From positions 18,959-82,958 of the forward strand of contig JBMOGA010000013.1 of NCBI GenBank assembly GCA_049318625.1: 64,000 nucleotides of DNA, written 5' to 3'. The notes under the pieces were generated by a model. It was not told the DNA's origin. It searched no databases and worked only from the letters and a program-made list of their open reading frames with translations. The translations under genes were made by a program, and so were the position numbers. Positions 63,229 to 64,000 of the stretch are shown in pieces; within the stretch, counting starts at the first letter, position 1, and every line of letters starts with the position of its first letter. This stretch comes from JBMOGA01 sp049318625. Lineage in GTDB: Bacteria; Pseudomonadota; Alphaproteobacteria; Rhizobiales; Hyphomicrobiaceae.

Positions 63229-63907
63229 GAGTCGGCCCCTCCTTCGTTGGTCCGGCCACCATGACCTCAGCCTCGGGCAGGTCTTTGGCGGCGCGATGGC
63301 CGTCGTCGCGGACGACAAGGCCGAGTTCGGCGAGCAGCCGGGCGCACAACTCCGGCCAGTTGACCCGCCACAACGAGCCGACGTCGCCGCAGACGCCGGC
63401 CACGTCCCCCGCATCGCCGCCCGAGCGATAGAAGGCCTCGAAACGATCCTCGACGATCTCCCGCAGGGCCCGCTCGAAACGGCGAGCGGCCTCGGGCGAG
63501 CGGTCCCACCCGGGCGCACCGGTCTCACCCGGCTGCTGGGCTTGGCGCGCGGCCACGTCGCGGACGAGATCGTGCCATCCGTTCGTCAGGTGCCGATAGA
63601 GCGCGCGGGTCTCGGGGTTGCTCCACGACCAGTTCGGCTCGCCGGCCGGCGCCAGGGCCGCAGGCACCTCGGCGGCCGCCGATCGCGCGAACCCGCCGGC
63701 CACCCAGAACACCGCCGCGCCGGCCAGCAGCACGGCCAGCGGTGGTCCCAACGCGAAAATCAGCCCGAACACCGTGACCTGCGGCACGTCGTCGAGCTTG
63801 AACTGCCGGTCGAGCACGAGCTGGGCCACGTTGAGCCCCTGGCCCATGACCCACAGCCCGGTGCCGACCACCCAAAGCCGGAACAAGCCCCGTTTCCAGT
63901 TACGCAA
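63221..63907 (-). CDS. Two-helix membrane protein of unknown function
   Basis: A 228-residue protein with two N-terminal membrane helices (about residues 8-31 and 47-75) and a hydrophilic C-terminal region of about 150 residues (about 80-228), with TRALYRHLTNGWHDLVRDVA and AARRFERALREIVEDRFEAF. I recognise no family. It is the first visible gene of the minus-strand CHAT cluster; its end overlaps the PAAR-like start, so the two are translationally coupled. Confidence 0.75.
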   Translation of the reverse strand: MRNWKRGLFRLWVVGTGLWVMGQGLNVAQLVLDRQFKLDDVPQVTVFGLIFALGPPLAVLLAGAAVFWVAGGFARSAAAEVPAALAPAGEPNWSWSNPETRALYRHLTNGWHDLVRDVAARQAQQPGETGAPGWDRSPEAARRFERALREIVEDRFEAFYRSGGDAGDVAGVCGDVGSLWRVNWPELCARLLAELGLVVRDDGHRAAKDLPEAEVMVAGPTKEGPTHG

Positions 63908-64000
63908 AGTGCTGGCTCCACTGTCACTTCGCGGGGGAAGCTAGCACGAAACGTCGGCGCCGGCAGGGCCGCGGCCGGCCACACGGTCGTCTACCGGACC

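Noticed and set aside
62872..63528. Longer frame around the PAAR-like gene
   Set aside because: The extra upstream part overlaps the membrane protein gene and is Arg/Pro-rich shadow sequence; the signal peptide begins at ATG 63228.

Overview
The window is about 64 kb of very G+C-rich chromosomal DNA from an alphaproteobacterium, most likely of the order Hyphomicrobiales (Rhizobiales). The evidence is gene content and order: kdsB-pheA, an alphaproteobacterial Cpa/Tad pilus locus, the ybjN-proC-tetR-csaA block, htrA next to rarA, and above all feuN-feuP-feuQ / ccmI-ccmE-ccmF-ccmH / degP / two-component pair / glnE, an order I recognise from rhizobial genomes. No rRNA, tRNA or CRISPR array was seen. 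The species cannot be named from the sequence alone.

Layout. 1-2.4 kb: end of kdsB, pheA, a short-chain dehydrogenase and a small exported protein. 2.4-13.6 kb: a tight-adherence (Flp/Tad) pilus locus. Two small pilin genes, cpaA, cpaB, cpaC, cpaD, cpaE, cpaF, tadB and tadC run on the minus strand; three accessory genes (a secretin-N-domain protein and two TadE-like pseudopilins) run divergently. 13.7-21.4 kb: a TetR regulator, a YdjM-like membrane protein, an IlvD/Edd sugar-acid dehydratase, rimO and a frameshifted exported alpha/beta hydrolase. 22-29 kb: ybjN, proC, tetR, csaA, an HtrA protease, a caspase-like protease and rarA. 29.2-30.5 kb: an A+T-rich island and a phage-type lysis remnant (GH108 muramidase fused to a holin-like tail). 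30.6-47.7 kb: the FeuNPQ signalling genes, cytochrome c maturation genes, DegP, a second two-component pair, glnE, an ECF sigma factor with two membrane partners, and a reduced histidine kinase. 47.8-55.6 kb: pepN, a CoA-transferase, a TauE-type exporter, an amidase and a SPOR-like membrane protein. 55.8-63.9 kb: a small exported peptide, then a minus-strand cluster of a two-helix membrane protein, an exported PAAR-like protein, two exported CHAT-TPR protease-like proteins and an exported Sel1-repeat protein.

How the genes work together. The Tad genes form one surface-pilus machine, from prepilin peptidase to secretin. FeuN, FeuP and FeuQ form an envelope-sensing module, with a tandem hexamer box upstream that looks autoregulatory. 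CcmI, E, F and H attach heme to exported cytochromes c; CcmA-D and CcmG must lie elsewhere. The two HtrA proteases, the second two-component pair and the sigma/Spy-like module also point to envelope quality control.

The most unusual part is the final cluster: two CHAT proteins with intact His/Cys pairs, each with a predicted signal peptide, behind a PAAR-like protein that also carries a signal peptide. No type VI secretion gene is visible. I propose it as the candidate undescribed system. Other points of interest are a missing stop codon in cpaD, a one-base frameshift in a C6 tract in the hydrolase, and the muramidase-holin fusion.
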